This document shows, one piece after another, positions 11,984-24,657 of a stretch of 64,000 nt of DNA (position 1 is its first letter; each line of letters begins with the position of its first letter). The notes beneath the pieces are model-generated. The model was not told the DNA's origin, searched no databases, and saw nothing but the letters and a program-made list of their open reading frames with translations. This DNA is from Acanthochlamys bracteata (taxonomy: Eukaryota > Streptophyta > Magnoliopsida > Pandanales > Velloziaceae), in assembly GCA_019914995.1 (NCBI GenBank), contig CM034136.1, positions 3,363,270-3,427,269 of the forward strand. Direction: 5' to 3'. Made by a program: the position numbers and the translations under genes.

Positions 11984-13660
11984 CTGGAGATGGAAGCAAT
12001 GAACTCATCTTACCATCGAGAAAGAAGGATATAAAGAAAGGCGGTGGAAAGGTGCCTTAGGCTCTCAATTTGGTCTTTCTGTTTCTAATATTCCTCAATT
12101 TTATTCGCTTCGCGAATGATCTTTCTTAATTCTTTACTCAGTTTCACAGGGTTTTGACAAGAGCAAGATTAAGCAAGCTCCACCCATCAGCAAAAGCAAG
12201 CGGAGGAAACTAAGGCAGATAGATGTACGCAGTAGTTCCATATCCTACGTTGACCTACTTGGATAATTTCTTTTCTTAAATGTCGTCACTTATCTGTCAA
12301 ACTCTTTTCTAGTTTTTATTTTCAGATGGAGAAGGAAAGATAAATTCTGCTGAAAAAAAAAAGATTGAGCTTCTAGAGTATGTAAAATCCTAATTTTCTT
12401 GTTTACCTGTAAGGGACTTGTTGTATATCATAAATCTTTCCCCTCACAGAAAGTATGCTGTACATCTTTGTTCTATAATAGCGAAATCACTTATTCGCGG
12501 AAACGCATTAAGTAATTTTCTTGATATGTTCAGGAAAAAACTTCTAGATGGGGTATATCCTATCTTGCATTCTTCAGGAACTATTAGCCGCGTGTGCACC
12601 TTTTTATGATCTCTTGTTGTTTTCAGTTGTAGTAACAATGAGGAACCTATTTGGTATCAAAGTATGTAATGAGATGACAGAATTTATTGCATTGGGGATC
12701 GTGATTAGGCTCAGACACCAAAGGAGAAGCGCAAGTGGGCTGTGCATTTAACTTTCAAAAGCTGGTCTGGAGGTTTCTGAGGACACTAAAGTTCTCAAAA
12801 AGAAGAGGAAGGAAACGAGGGTGATTCTGTTGATGGTGAAAGTGTTGCCCAAGTACACTCTTGCAAAGCATACTCAAGAGAGAATGAGTCTATTGAAATC
12901 ATAAAGCAATGGAATTGAGATCAATGTTTTGAAAATCATTTGAACTCAGGAAGTGTTGCCCAAGTGACTGTTACCAAATCTGGTGTAGGATAATTTTCTA
13001 TGGAGTCAGCTAGGAAAAATATCAAGCAAAACATTCTTGAAGTAAAGAATTTTCATTCAGGTCAAGTAGTCATACTAAAGTAGAAGATCCAAACATGCAG
13101 GTTGGTTATGTAGGAGATGTATTGCAGTTTCATGGAGAAACCAAAAAGCAGATGCAGATCTGTAGGGCAGGAAAATAGGAATCCAAGTCCTTTTGTAGTT
13201 CATGTGTCAAAGCCTGCAGAAGTTGGAGACAAAAGAAGATATATTCCCAATAATTATTGTGGAAAAAGAGATAATTGAAGCATAAAGTGAACATTCCATA
13301 GTCATCATATGTGGAGAAACTGGCTGTGGTAAGACTATACTGGTTCCTTAGGTGAGCATGGCATATGAAACTATCATATCATAGACATATGGGATCTTCT
13401 TCTCCATTCATTTGCCACACTGTTCTTATATGAAGCTGGCTTTGGATCTATCTATATATTGCAATGAGAGGAGAAATCATCAGTGTCACACAACCACGTC
13501 GTGTTAGCGTTCTATCTATTGCAAAGTGTTTCCTTTGCGTCAGGACTTCATCTACGGAAGGAGGTTGGTTTCAAGTTAGGAATAACAAAATGATTGAAGA
13601 TAGCTGCTCTATGAAATTTATGACAGATGGAATTTTGCTTGGTGAAAGTTCAGGTTGGTT
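11984..13660 (+). pseudogene. Decayed DEAH-box RNA helicase gene (DHX37 / Arabidopsis DEAH13-FAS4 type)
   Basis: Pieces run in family order. The N-terminal lysine-rich exons are at about 11984-12051 (DGSNELILPSRKKDIKKGGG) and 12151-12225 (FDKSKIKQAPPISKSKRRK), the second followed by GTACGC. A degraded IELLE helix lies near 12327-12380, and KAGLEVSEDTK at about 12758. VHVSKPAEVGDKRR lies near 13200. The Walker A exon reads IVIICGETGCGKT at about 13294-13335. FLYEAGFGS follows, then ISVTQPRRVSVLSIAK and DSCSMKFMTDGILL up to about 13650. Family members remodel pre-ribosomal RNA in the nucleolus. Several in-frame stops and frame changes separate these blocks, and nothing after the motif Ib-type region was found. 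This is a 3'-truncated relic with introns kept, so it is a decayed DNA duplicate and not a retrocopy. Confidence 0.85.
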
Positions 13661-14339
13661 TTATCTTGGTTGATTATGCTACTTTATAGATACTGATCTC
13701 TGACTATGTTCATTCCAAAACATAACATGTCATCTATGTAGCTAGAGCTGACTCTAATTTAGGTTGTAGCTCTACCATCTGTGACATCAATTGCTGTTAT
13801 AATACAGTAGGCTCTGTCTTGCTATATTCTGCTATACGTTTAGTTCCTTTAACTTTAAATATCTCATTCATTAAATTTTGATATATTTTGCACTATGATG
13901 AGCATTTTGAAATAAGTTATTTATCCTTTTGAATGCATATGTGAAAGAAGGCAATTCTTTGTACCCAGGAAGTTAAAAGTACTGCATTCGAAGATGATTC
14001 TGAAGCTTTCTTATATGCTTGCTAAATGAGATTGGGATAACGGTAGTCTCTTTCAGATATTTGGATAAAGTACAGAGACAAGTATAGATGCTAGGAGGAT
14101 CATCATGATGCTTCCAAATATTGATTGATATTTCTTTCCCAATTTTTATGAGTCTTTTACTTTAATACAATTATGTGTGCTTTTATCATCAAACTAAAAG
14201 TAAATGTTCCAAAGTTACTTCTAATTGTTTGTTATGCTGTCCCTTAAATCTTTTACAATGATACTTTTCTACATCTGTTCATCTGTAAATTTTGTCAAAT
14301 GCAAAGTGTATCTCTGTTACCATGCTACAGCTTAAGTTC
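13661..14339. other. Spacer between helicase relic and resistance-gene relic
   Basis: No later helicase motif and no further leucine-rich repeat could be recognised here. Confidence 0.35.
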
Positions 14340-15260
14340 GAAGATCTCAGATGCTCAAGGTCAACAAAAGTCTGGTAGCTTTTCAATGGCTAGCACATGG
14401 AGATCTACAATCCTTAGAAGCTTTAGATTACTGAAATCATCTCTTGAAATTCTTTTGGTAAATGGTGCTATAAAGGTTTTCAACTCAGCAGTGATACGAG
14501 CATTGGATTCAGGTTCACCAGTGATGTACAAACGTCAAGGCTTCCTTTTGTGAATTGAATGTGGAAGTGGATGCAAGTTTTCTTTCAGACCTGTTGAATT
14601 AAAACAACAGCACTCACCTACTGCTAGTTATTGAGCTAAAGATCGTAAAAGATTGTGCATTCTGCAACCTGAGACTTCATAGTAGTCAGGTTCAGTTTGA
14701 AGAAGATTCCGGTCCACCAACTCCTTCCAATACTCACGCAACATCTTCAAGCTCCTTTTTGGTTTCTACAGAACTTCTGAAGCCATTGGAGCCTCGCTGA
14801 AATACATAATCCTTTGCGAAAGAGTGCAAGATAAAGGAAGCATTGCTTGAGATGATGTGGCGGGTCGTAAACTGAGATAATACCTTGAGATGACTTGTCG
14901 TAGTAGCTCTACCTGGCTTTTGCTATATTCCTCTATTATACATCCAACAATATTTGGCTCCACCAGTTGTGATGTCCATCTTTCTTTCAAATCGTCTCGA
15001 ATAGTGAGTATCAAGCTGAGGGCTGACTTGTTCACTTTATTTCATCAAGCCTGTGATTAAGTTTTCCAATCCTTTTTCCCAATACCATGATCAAGATGTC
15101 GCATCATGAAAGCAGAAAGGAGTGCAGCAGCGAACTAGTGAAAAAGGTGAGATTGATCTCTTACTATGGTTCTGTGCTTTCCATCTTGTATTCTTCTATG
15201 ATGTCCTCGGCATGGTACATAATGTATTTTAGCTCACCCAGCAAAAATTTGATGCTTCCT
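14340..15260 (-). pseudogene. Collapsed CC-NB-LRR disease-resistance gene
   Basis: Read from right to left on the minus strand, coiled-coil domain remains include LLGELKYIMYHAEDIIEEY (about 15185-15245; compare the family WLGELRDVAYDAED) and LGKRIGKLNHRLDEI (about 15055-15100). Next is the entry to NB-ARC, VEPNIVGCIIEEYSKSQVEL (about 14905-14965). The sequence then jumps to PHHLKQCFLYLALFRKG (about 14800-14862), which is the family LPYHLKQCFLYLSLFPEDY near the end of NB-ARC. The P-loop, kinase-2 and RNBS-B regions are therefore missing. A leucine-rich repeat piece, FSNLKLLRIVDL and IEKLPDF, follows at about 14365-14440. Several stops and frame changes are present. Such proteins are intracellular immune receptors; this one is dead. 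Confidence 0.75.
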
Positions 15261-16036
15261 CTTGATATCACTTCCTCTGTGCATCAGCTATGCAACACTG
15301 TCTCATCTTCAACTTCGTTATCAGTCTCTTCATCTCAGCAGAAACTCCAAATGGTGGGGCTATCTCTTAATAGGCGCAGGTCGCCAGGATCATAACAAGT
15401 TAACTGATGAACGCATCCAGAAGTATAACCATTCTAAGAACAGGAATTACAATTATGTGCACTGATTTAGGTTGGTGAAGATATGCAAGCGAAGGCCTGG
15501 TGACTTGCGTTCATTTTAAGCAACTCAGGTTTAGCAATGATGGACTCAAAGCTCTCTCGCAAGGGATGACTTGATAATCTGTCCATTTGTGCCCATTGTT
15601 GAAGACTTCATGGCCATTATTCACTTCTATAGCCATCATCTTCGTAGCTATCCCATTTTATGCATCACCAATTCGAACAATCAATACTTTCGTTTATATT
15701 TATTGTAACGTCATTTGGAAATAGACAAAATGTAAGCTGAAGTTTGGTACTTCTTTCAAAGTAGAGATTGCTGCTAAACAAAATTTACAAACTACTTTCT
15801 TTTTTAATATGCTTAAAAAAAATAATCATATAGCAGTCATCCATGATTTGTCACTGAAAACGATTAATTTTATCATTAGCTTAACTTTGTTTGCTGTTAC
15901 AATATTGCATTTATAAACTAGCTTGAAAAAAGGCAGTTGGCAAAGCATAAGGTTGCAGTACAATGGCATTGAGTTGGTTATTCATGAAGATGATCTTGGT
16001 TGGCCTTGGTGTGCCAAATGAGTGTCCAGCGCAAAT
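15261..16036. other. Spacer and probable 3' UTR of the next minus-strand gene
   Basis: The stretch just left of 16037 should hold the 3' UTR of the GGCT-like gene. No other coding signal is recognised. Confidence 0.4.
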
Positions 16037-19000
16037 TCATCCTCCGTAACGACTTTTCAATGCTTCAGGAGGCTCCTCTTCTATAATACCTGCTCCCTTA
16101 GAACTGAGATACTGACGTATGGTTGTTTTACGATCACTAATGAAAGTCTCATCCAGAAAATTATTGTAAGCTATGTCCCCAAGATTTTGTGCTGCCAGTA
16201 CACTGTATCAGAGTTAATAATCTCAATTTAAGTAAAAATTGAGGGTAGAGAATTGATTCATGGAAGATAAGCTAGGATGCTAGTGGCATAGTTGATGTCC
16301 AATGCAAGTAATAACATCTATGCTTCATCCTAGTACATTTAAAGTATGTATAGTTGCTTGGATGTAAGTCAACTTGTTTGAGATATCTATCCTCAAGCTC
16401 AATGTCAATTTTGTAGTAGTAGCATGCTCTCAGACTACAGCCTTTTCTGTATGAATACTATATATTCCATTGTCAGTTCTGCCCATTCTCAATATCCTAG
16501 GGATGCATTTATTAGTTTACTGGGAAAATAATTTGCCTACCAAACACTGTTCATTTTGCTAAATTACCAGTTGGTAGGAACAAATCATGCGAGTTATCAT
16601 TAAGAATGGCATATAACTACCAAATTCTTTTCTAGTACTTTAAAAAAGCTTAAGTGTCATAGCTGAAAAATGTCTTCCCCTAATGTATTTTGGGGATCTC
16701 CTCATGGCAAGATGAAATTTGACAATGAAGCAAACTACAGTAACTACTAACCAAAGAGGAAAAAATAAATAAATCAGCGACTAACTCATTATTGCATGAA
16801 GCTCAAAACTTGATGGGAAAAGCTCAGAGTAAGTTCAATGAGATGATATATTCATGAAAAGACAGCTGAAAAGTAACAGCACAGAACACGTCACAAAATA
16901 GGCACATGCAGGGAAAGAAAGCAAGAGTAGTGATAATGCATCTCAAACTGAGGTAAAAGCCTAACTAAACTTCCTAAGTAGTACAATTCAATAGATTCTT
17001 CTAAATCTTTTAAGAATAGTGTTTAGTTATCCGTCTTCCCTATTTAACTATTGAATCAGTATGGTTGAAGTTTAACACCTTGAAAATGCACGATCATGTC
17101 ATGCTTTTCAGCTTCTCTACAAATCAATCCATTTCCTACTTAACATTTCCAGAAGAAAATAAAATGATGGAATAATTACCAGTGCCTAAGATAAACCCGG
17201 CAGGGCAGTATATCATCTCGCCATATTTTATCGATGTTGTACCTCCCATATCGTTGAAAGAAGAGTTCTTTGCTACCTGCAATAGAGGAAGCCAGTTATA
17301 AATGTAACTATTAGGAACCAAATTATGTAAATCAATAGTAATAATCACATCAAAGAGCTTATATTAAAAACGAAACTTCAAAGAACTTCTGAAAATGCAG
17401 ATGCTAGAAAATAAAGCTTTAGCTTCACCTTCAGTGTAGTTTATGGATTTCATTAACTTAATCTGACAAATATTGATTATTGTATTATCACAATGTTACA
17501 GATACAACCTTCCTTGCTCTCTACGCATGTATCCAAGCCACACTTGCACCACATAGGTAGCAATATGTAGTTCGTAATGCACTCCAAGATGTATACAAGT
17601 AGGTACAGCTACATCTCTGTGCACATCCTGATACCAATATGTACTCAAATCACAACTCGCACTACGTTCGGTAACAATAAGTAGTTCGTTACGTAATGCA
17701 CTCCGAGATATATACGAGGGTGTACAGGTAGTTCTACAGGTATGAAATTGAAACAATGTTCAATAGATAACACATGCAACTACTAAGGCAATTAAGAAGG
17801 ATTACACATCCTTGATTTGTATTACTTTGATTGCATTAGCATGAATCAATTGTTTACTATCATATCCTAAAATACCGAAACAAGAAAAACTCATTCCAGG
17901 AACTAAACACATGTAATCTGTAGGCAATTGGCGGTGCCAATTGTAATTGCAGTCCACCTGACCAATACCAATTTGCCGAGTTTCCTAAGTTAATACCACA
18001 TAAATAATTATACCTAGTGTTACCTTTAAGACTGAGTAGGAATGACTACTGTATTGTATTCAAATCCTCAGAAAGAAGAGGGAATGAAATAGGAAGATTA
18101 CCTCTGCATCTAATCTGAAAGTATTCTTCATCGCTGTATCGAGCACAGACCACCTGGAAAAACAACATATGTAATCAAGAGCTCTTGCAACACAAAATCC
18201 AAGTACAGCAAACAAGCACTACCCAAGGGACAAGAAGCAGGAAATACTAACAGCCTGCCTGTAGTAAGGTTTTCCATCCAAATCTTCGGGAAACACCTGA
18301 AAATACAAACAAGCGACAAAGCTCAGATCATGCAATCAAAACCACAATACCCATTTGTCAGATGAGTCTTTAACCATGGACACTTGTGTAAGCTTCTTTA
18401 GCATGCCATGATGCTGAATATAACTAACTTTAAAAAGAAGCTAAGGGGTATTACTCCACTTACAGCAAGAAATCTGAATTCATGCTCCCTCTCAATGAAT
18501 GCGGGAACCTTCAACAAACCAAATCTTGTAAAAATTCTCAAAATTCATGAGTAATCAGATAAAAAACAAAGCCGTTACCTCAGCCTTGCTGATCTCAAAG
18601 ACAGTGACAACAATGCTCTGTCCTTCACACGGTTCCACACTCAAGCTCGATATCTCCTGAAGCCCTTCAAACAATAACCAAATCAATAACAAAGAACCAA
18701 CCTTTTTAAAAAAAAATACCAGAAGTTAACTCCGCCTCAATCTTTAACTGACCCCGCTGTCAGGCTTAGCGATCCCACGCTCGAAGAAGATCGGTGCTAC
18801 GTGTGAAAACACTCGCCGGAACCCACGCAGCACTGCTACTCTGAAGTTTTTGAGTTCCGGGAACGTGCTTCGGGCGCTCTTCTCTAATACACAAAAAATC
18901 AGGGACTTGCAACAATTTCAAAACTAGGTTGAACGCTTTTTAATTTAAATACCGGAGAGAAGAGAACCGAAGCCGCAGATAGAGAGAAAGCCGTCGGATG

Positions 19001-19064
19001 AAATGAGAGATTCGAAGTCGAGGTCGTCGTACAGCTCGGTGAAGTTACCACCGGAAGTTGACAT
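16037..19064 (-). CDS. GGCT/AIG2-like fold protein, 8 exons, 241 aa (or 298 aa from an upstream start)
   Basis: Exons on the minus strand: 19064-18953, 18883-18753, 18656-18579, 18508-18464, 18296-18252, 18153-18102, 17276-17180 and 16202-16037 (stop TGA). They total 726 nt, with consistent phases and GT..AG borders throughout. The N-terminus contains ICGFGSLLS, the YGSL-like motif of the gamma-glutamylcyclotransferase-like superfamily. Other conserved stretches are FRVAVLRGFRRVFSHVAPIF, SLSVEPCEGQSIVVTVFEI, VVCARYSDEEYF, NIDKIWRDDILPCRVYLRH and the C-terminal EEEPPEALKSRYGG. The arrangement resembles a conserved, little-studied plant family. The enzymatic reaction is not known to me, so activity is not claimed. 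The frame stays open upstream to an ATG at 19235, adding 57 residues without Asp or Glu. Which start is used cannot be settled here. Confidence 0.88.
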
Positions 19065-19283
19065 TGAAAAAGATTTACAAAAGCGAATAAGAAGAGCGGA
19101 TGGAGTGATAGAGAAGGGAGTTGCGTTTACGCGGCGGTGACCGGAGAGATGGACGGAGATTGGAACACAGCTGTTGGATTTTAATTGAAGGGTTGTTGTT
19201 GAAGGAAATTGGCAACTGAAATGCTTAGCGATCATGCCTGCCTTCGACGGCTCTGTGAATTATTCTGAGCTACTACTGGCTTG

Positions 19284-19463
19284 AGTGCGCGTTTAGCATT
19301 TCTTATAAAATAAAATTTTTTTAAAATAAAAAAATTTACTATATAAAATCTTTTTATATTTTTCAAAATTTTAAATAAGTTTAATATATTTATAAAATAT
19401 ATATCATAAAACATAAAAAACTTATAATTTTATTTTTTTCGAACGCAACGTCAAACGTGTTCT
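19284..19463. repeat. AT-rich MITE-like insert with degenerate terminal inverted repeats
   Basis: The left end AGTGCGCGTTTAGCATTTC and the inverted right end AGAACACGTTTGACGTTGC agree at 12 of 19 positions. The interior is almost only A/T and shares a core (TATATAAAATCTTTTTATAT) with several other inserts in this window. No convincing target duplication is seen. Confidence 0.45.
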
Positions 19464-19532
19464 AAAAAGGTTCAATTTGGGCCCAATAGAAAAGGCCCAA
19501 CTGGAACGTAGAAAATAGCCTATTAATTAATC

Positions 19533-19985
19533 TAAGGAACGTTTGGACGTATTCTTATTTTAAAAATAAATTTTTATATTTTATTTTAAAAAATAAAAAT
19601 AAATAATAATAAATTTTATTATGTAGAAACTTTTTATAATTTATAAAATTTTATAATACATTGTATAAAGTTTTGCTGAAAAGTGTGAACTGAAAAAATT
19701 AAAAAATATTTTTAAGAACATAATATAAAACACTTGCAACTGTAAAAAATTTTTGAAAATATATTTTTAAAACAAAGCATATTTTGATTCTATTTTTAAA
19801 AAAATAAATTTTATTATTTTGATTTAAAAATAATAAAATAAATAAAAATAAAATTTTATAATATAAAATTTATTATATTTTTATCTTTATAAAATTTTAT
19901 ATAATATTATATAAAATTTATTTAAAATATAAATTAGAAAAATTAAAAAATATTTTTTTATAAGTCACTCTCAAAGCCTAAGTTC
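19533..19985. repeat. Second AT-rich MITE-like insert
   Basis: It starts near GGAACGTTTGGACGTATTC and ends near ACTCTCAAAGCCTAAGTTCC, with weakly inverted ends. The interior repeats the same A/T core as the neighbouring insert. Borders are approximate. Confidence 0.4.
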
Positions 19986-20955
19986 CGCTCTTGAAAAAGA
20001 TTCTATATCTCTATTATGGTAATTCATTGATATTTCATGATTGGGTACATTTGATTTGGATCTTCCTTTTCCAATTGAAATCCTCAGCAATGGACTCAGG
20101 AATATTAAGGACAACTTTTCACTTGTCAGCTAATGGCCTCAGTGTTTGCACATCCTTAGCAGTATTGTCAAGCTTGGCTATAATAAAGGAAAACTTTTCC
20201 ACATGTATTATTATTGGTCATGTAATTTAAAAGTATCCTACGACGATGAAGCGTATGGCTTGTAATTAGATTCTAACACAAAACTAAAATCCACAGCTGC
20301 TGGCTTATGATAGTGATCGCTTAGGAAACGTTGCCTAAAAGTTACAACCCGTTAACAGGCGCAATAAAGCCATAAAGCTCATAATAGAATAGAGTACTTG
20401 AAAACAAATCATGCTTAATTAGTGAACTATAGCTATTATGAGTATGACATTAACTTATTCTGCATATATATTTTTGTTAGTGACCTGTTTGTATTATTTA
20501 TACTCGTCTGAAGAAGAAAAATCGTTAAAACAAAAAAAAAGCCCTTAATTCATGTGAATATGTTTGTAGAGTTCTCTGTTGTAATGAAAATTTTGAAGGT
20601 GGCTAAGTGTTTGTTTCAAATACATCAAATTTTATTTTATTTTTCAAATTTTGAGTTTGATCACTTCACGTGTTTCAATTGTCATTCCGTACTTTACTTT
20701 TATTTTACCCCAAATTTTATTTCTATTAAAATTTAGCTTCAAATTTTATTTTATTTGTTTCAAATATCACTTTGAATGCTGCTTCTATCGAACTCCGTTT
20801 CTCACCGAACTCTATTTTATAAAATTTAATTTTGTGAAACTCAATTACGTACATTTGAAATACTAACTATAAAGAAAATGATGCATCGGAGCAGGACTGG
20901 GTACAAGTGGGTCAAAGTTTTAGGATTGAAATGATTGAAAAATCTGCACAACCCG
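19986..20955. other. Spacer; possible MITE around 20605-20870
   Basis: No gene is recognised. TTTCAAATACATCAAATT near 20614 and the inverted TTTCAAATGTACGTAATT near 20860 could be the ends of another short insert, with weak support. Confidence 0.3.
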
Positions 20956-23900
20956 TTAAGTTTCATGGTCGTTTACAGTTAGAGAAGAATTTTCTGGTGA
21001 ATAACATTCCGAAAGTAGGGAGTTGTGGAAGAAGAGACATATAACCGAGCAGTCATCCACTGCTATTCCTTGCCTCTTATTCTTCCATGCGCGGATGGCA
21101 AACTTCACGAGACGCTTTGCTGCCTCGCCTCTTTCCTTTGTTGAGGAGACAATCTGTACAGCTTCATGGTTGGAAACCACATCCCAAACCTGCAACACAA
21201 GATTGATCCTGAAGATTTTATGAATAATAACTTTCATTTTGTAAACTTAACATCATGAAGCTCCAAAACAAGAAAGAGCCAATCAGATTATACTATGCAG
21301 CAGTTAAGTACGAAAATAATGTGCAGCAGTTACAATTGATGCAAGATAATGTGTTTTAAATTGTTTTATGAAAGAGAGATACCTTTTAAATTCTTAAGCT
21401 GACAATAATAAAAAGATCAGAAGATACTTTGCTGATAAGAAGTTCACAAGATATTTGTTGGTACCAAAACGATGAGAAGAACATTGAAGGTCTAATATGG
21501 CTTCAAGGAATGCTAGAAAGCTTTCAATTACTTTATAGTTGAAGATCTCCACTAAACACTTAGAGCCGACTGAAAAATATTAAGTATATTCCAGCAAGTT
21601 TGAATTATCCAGAAGTAATTTATTCCTGATTCATGCAGATATTATATATTTTTTTCCTGCTACCTCAAAGATCATGTAAATGTCACCACTACCTTAAATT
21701 TTATGTAATTACCTACAAACTAGGCAAGTTAGAAACAAGATAGATTCTGCAGGAGATGAACATACCCCATCTGTTGCAAGAATAATGAACCGGTCCCTGT
21801 TGGTAATCCTCCTTTGAGTCACTTCAGGCATGGAAGTGAGTCCGAAATCTTTGACACAGTAGTCACCAAAGGCTCTTGACATTGCTAAACCAGGTTCCTT
21901 ACCATTTGGCAACCACAATCTCTGCACGCCTGGCTCATCTTGCAAACAAAATACAAGCCCATTGCTCTGCATAATTCGTTCGGCCTCCTCTACAATAGAT
22001 ACAATGTGTTTAACTAGTACATATGATACTTGCATCTAATATCTAAGTGGAAAGTCGCAAACAGTTCCAATTACAAGCTAAGATTTTCGATTTTGAAATA
22101 TGAAAGAGGAATCTTTGAAAATAAACAACAATAATGAAGATGCACACTCACGAGGTAGATTTGGTCTGAAATCGATTGTGAGCTGTAGAGGGATCAAGGC
22201 TCCGTCATCAGAAGTTGTTGCCAAAACAGCACGAGAATCACCAACATTGGCTACGACCATGAGTTCACCCTAGCATAAAAATCAAGAAGTTTCATTTGAA
22301 TGCCGATAGCTCTTATACTTCATTGATACTTCAGTATATACACTGAGGAACTAAATCCTTTACTATTTAGCTTTTATTACAATCCATAAACAAAATTTGC
22401 TAACAATGCAAGAACTAAAAATAATCCTTTTGCAAAAAAGAAAAATAAAATAAAATAACGAGTAATACTTTGGTCTTATTAAGTCTTAAACCTTGAGTTT
22501 GAATGTTACTAACATTACATTTATGAATTGCCTTGATAAGTTTTCAAACTGTACAGTTCATGATTGAAGTTTACGAATATCCTATATGAAGAAAACCACA
22601 TTTCTACAGTACCTAGATTGAGTTAATGTCATTAGTGAAGGACATCATTACAAGAGAACTCCCAAATTTACAACTAATATTTGCAGAGCAGTAATTAAGT
22701 CCATGCGGAGCAATCAACTTTGATCAGTAAGCAGATGTATCCGAAACAATAACTCAAAAAATGAAGAAACTAGAACTTCTTACTTGCTTCACTATTGTCA
22801 GCGCTGTGGTGCCACTACGGAAAGAATCTATCTTTCTGTCATGCTTAAGCTGTTTATCAATGGTTGTACAAGCTCTGAGATATGACTGCTTCCAAATGTC
22901 AAAATGGCAAGGACACTTACCGACAATCGAAAAGGAAGCCAGGGTTTCTTTCCTATTACAGAGCAAAGAAGGCGGAAGAGACTCCCTAACTGTTTTGGCT
23001 ACAAAATGTCCCCAAGGGCCATGGCCATCAAATAATCCGCAAAAGATCATATCTTCTTGGCCTCCAAACTCCTGCAACAAAATTAAAAGCGGAATGAGCA
23101 AACTTCAATAGAATAAAGGATTAATCAAATGTCCAATATTGAATGGCTCTAAGGGTATGCAGTATCATATAGTTTCAGTATCATATAGCTTAGAAAATGT
23201 CTTCTAATGTATTCTCTGTTATGTAGCAAGTTCATCCAGCAGTAATTCTGTTCCTGTATACAAAATTAACAAGCTGCAGTATATCCTCAAGGTCCAAGGA
23301 AGGTCTACTATATGTAACTCCATAATTAAAAAAAAAAATCAAAAAAGTAGTGATCACGACACCATTAGAATTTCTTCCTCTTCTATATGGAAAATCAGCT
23401 TAAAACTGCAGAGATATATCCCAGAAGCAATGTACTTCCTTTAGAAATCCACAAAAGGTTACTGTCTTTCAGCATCAGAATTGTGATCTTACCAAGTGAG
23501 CTGAAATATCTCCCAAGAAAACGAAAAAGATCAGTAAATAATATTTTTAGCAACAACCGACGTCCAAATTAGAAGCCACTACTCTCTAAGAATTTTTTTA
23601 AAAAACAAAGAAAAAAAAAACAAGAGCAATGGGGAAACTCAAGAAGTAGTAAAACTCAGAAAGCCCATTTATTTTCTGTTAACTTTCGAACAGACCTGAT
23701 AAGAACTAACAAAAAACAATAATTAGAACTTTGATTTCTAGATAATTTAGAAAGTGATTACCTGCCAGACGATGGAGCAATCCTGGTTTACACCCTTCTC
23801 CCCTCTTCTTGAATGAACAGAGACAAAGCAGTCCGACCTTGCTCCCACCACCGTCCCCGACGACGTCAGTATCAAATTCTTCTTCTTCGCATCTCTCGCC

Positions 23901-24013
23901 ACCGCATCAGCCGCCTCACTCCCACCGCCGCCACCATTCTCCGGCGACCCTTCTGCAAGCCAACCCTTACTAGCTGTGTACATACTCTTCAACAGCCCCG
24001 ACAACTTCCGCAT
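20956..24013 (-). CDS. Protein phosphatase 2C (PPM family), 5 exons, 371 aa
   Basis: Exons: 24013-23762, 23071-22784, 22269-22152, 21989-21766 and 21189-20956, which sum to 1116 nt with consistent phases. The PP2C motifs appear in order. They are GVNQDC in exon 1, FCGLFDGHGPWGHFVA (metal-binding DGH) and SGTTAL in exon 2, VVANVGDSRAVLA in exon 3, and GLAMSRAFGDYCVKDFGL with FIILATDG in exon 4. Exon 5 opens with VWDVVSN and carries AVDDCSVICLFF, whose DD supplies further metal ligands. All metal-coordinating Asp/Gly positions seem intact. The enzyme removes phosphate from Ser/Thr using Mg or Mn. The N-terminus MRKLSGLLKSMYTASKG precedes a Gly/Ala-rich linker, with no signal peptide. By sequence it resembles plant PP2C clade E or a near neighbour; the substrate is unknown. 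The start ATG has A at -3. No damage is seen. Confidence 0.93.
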
Positions 24014-24657
24014 TCTTGTTCCAAATCTTGTTTCACCAGTACTACTTCAAACTTAGCTAAACTTCTTTGTTGAATGGCCATCGAAGTAAAATAGAATCTC
24101 TGACAATATCCTTGATTTCTTCATCTTCTTCTTTGTTTGTAACTCTTCAATGTCTTGCTCCGTTCTGAAAAGTATAGTTACCCAAAATCAACTAGCCTAT
24201 ACGTCTTTCTTCTTGTTGTAAAAGATTGAGATGCTAGAAAATGGATTAGATAGGTACACAAATCCATTCTGGAGCACTAGCTAGATTAAGAGAAACATTA
24301 GGAAACGAGCTTAGGTAAAGAGAAACAAATGGCAAGATGCATAATAAGGAACACATGAAAAATGAGAGTAGTGTTTTTTTTCATTTATAGAGAACCTTGC
24401 AAACACGGAACTTCACTAAAAATGGAGAATTTGACTACCAGAACTCTGTCCTTCTCTATTTATTTTTGAGCAAATTAATTTCCACGTAAATGGACTGCTA
24501 CGGTGCTACCTAAAGCCTTGTTTACATACAGTAACTAACCTTACAAAGAACGAAGACTGCAACTTCACTTACATTTCCGTCCGTAGCGGGTTCAACAATG
24601 AACAAGTTCAATTTGGGAAAACAAGTGGTACTGTTTCAAGCGTGCGACGGCAGGTGA
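24014..24657. other. 5' flank of the PP2C gene
   Basis: This should hold the PP2C promoter and 5' UTR (minus-strand gene starting at 24013). No unambiguous TATA box or other gene is identified. Confidence 0.35.

Noticed and set aside
22761-23111. Plus-strand open frame over 100 codons
   Set aside because: It is the antisense shadow of PP2C exon 2, whose minus-strand frame carries the catalytic motifs.
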